DNA from: Planctomycetales bacterium
GTDB lineage: Bacteria > Planctomycetota > SBBH01
DNA: 5,548 nucleotides
Direction: 5' to 3'
Assembly: GCA_005239795.1 (NCBI GenBank)
Contig: SBBH01000119.1
Span: 1 to 5,548 of the forward strand
In this document: positions 5,087-5,548 of the stretch, piece after piece
Position numbering within the stretch: the stretch's first letter is position 1
How the letters are laid out: each line of letters begins with the position of its first letter
Program-made: the position numbers and the translations under genes
The notes under the pieces: generated by a model
The model's input: only the letters and a program-made list of their open reading frames with translations
Told to the model about the DNA's origin: nothing
Database searches by the model: none

Positions 5087-5548
5087 TTATTCTTTCCCGA
5101 AAATTTTTTCCAGTCCCGCCGCACGGCGTAGAGACGTGCGCTCGCGCATGAGCCCGGCCTTGAGCGTTTCGCGCACGGCCACGGGACAAAAAGCGGCGGC
5201 AAGCCCCGTGTCGGTTATCGCGTCGAGCGCCGCGAGGGAAACCCCCAGATCTGCGTGCGCGCGCGCCATTTCATCCGAAAGCGTCGTCCCGAAAAAAGCC
5301 GGGTCGTCGGAGCCGAGGCTCACCGGCACGCCCCGCGCCAAAAATTCCGGCAAAGGGTGGCGCGCCAAGGCCGGCACAAGCCCCGTAGCCACGTTCGACG
5401 TGGGGCAGATTTCGAGCGTCACGCCGGCCTCGGCGAGGCGCGTCACAAGCGACGGGTCCTCGAGACTTCGCAGGCCGTGCCCGATCCGCCGCGCGCCCAG
5501 AAGCTCCACCGCATCGCGGACGCTTCCTGCCCCGGCCCCCTCCCCCGC
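5087..5548 (-). CDS. add: Adenosine deaminase, C-terminal part (5' end outside the window)
   Basis: The open frame enters from the right edge and gives 153 residues to TAA at 5089-5087; roughly 180-200 N-terminal residues are missing compared with typical members of about 340. The enzyme is a cytoplasmic metal-dependent amidohydrolase that converts adenosine to inosine in purine salvage. Conserved sites are AGE at the very edge (the end of the HAGE motif with the catalytic Glu), LGARRIGHG (metal-site/catalytic His), LEICPTSNVATG, and GSDDPAFFGTTLSDE, which carries the two catalytic-site Asp residues (usually T/SDDP). These are residues of the TIM-barrel active site, so the part seen looks intact. 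Members of the same family can act on other adenine compounds (adenine, methylthioadenosine), which this fragment cannot decide. It lies in the same orientation ahead of the deoxyhypusine-synthase-like gene, 62 bases away; no strong terminator is seen between them. Confidence 0.94.
   Translation of the reverse strand, partial: AGEGAGAGSVRDAVELLGARRIGHGLRSLEDPSLVTRLAEAGVTLEICPTSNVATGLVPALARHPLPEFLARGVPVSLGSDDPAFFGTTLSDEMARAHADLGVSLAALDAITDTGLAAAFCPVAVRETLKAGLMRERTSLRRAAGLEKIFGKE

Overview
The window is a GC-rich bacterial stretch (about two-thirds G+C by eye) in which every gene I can support is on the minus strand. It reads from high to low coordinates: the 3' part of adenosine deaminase (add), a deoxyhypusine-synthase-family gene, a large Alu-type signal recognition particle RNA (ffs/scr), dnaX, ybaB, a TadC-like type II secretion F-domain gene, a DUF192 gene, and the 5' part of a gene for an unrecognised exported or membrane-anchored protein.

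The core is the old bacterial cluster SRP RNA - dnaX - ybaB, familiar from Bacillus subtilis as scr-dnaX-yaaK-recR. Two things differ from the textbook order. The SRP RNA is the long form with an Alu domain (about 275 nt), and the place usually held by recR is taken by a TadC-like pilus/secretion gene followed by DUF192. From dnaX to the left edge the genes are packed as one probable operon: dnaX/ybaB and DUF192/secreted protein share 4-base ATGA overlaps, ybaB and tadC are 1 base apart, and tadC and DUF192 are 12 bases apart from the start I prefer. A housekeeping replication unit thus appears to be co-transcribed with a cell-surface module.

The non-coding stretch 3400-3809 holds a probable intrinsic terminator at the end of the deoxyhypusine-synthase-like gene, the SRP RNA, and a tract of degenerate 7-bp tandem repeats (CGTCACG type). 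That tract is mirrored by an inverted block and runs up to the dnaX start. The gap 5025-5086 is a small AT-rich island that probably carries the promoter of the deoxyhypusine-synthase-like gene.

The phylum cannot be fixed from this window. High GC, a large SRP RNA, a bacterial deoxyhypusine-synthase homologue, a Tad-type gene behind ybaB and heptamer intergenic repeats suggest an environmental lineage outside the well-studied Proteobacteria and Firmicutes, but this is inference. I see no mobile element, CRISPR array, tRNA or phage gene, and no clear new defence or biosynthetic system. The points most worth following are the replication/Tad gene fusion, the bacterial deoxyhypusine-synthase homologue, and the repeat/hairpin leader of dnaX.
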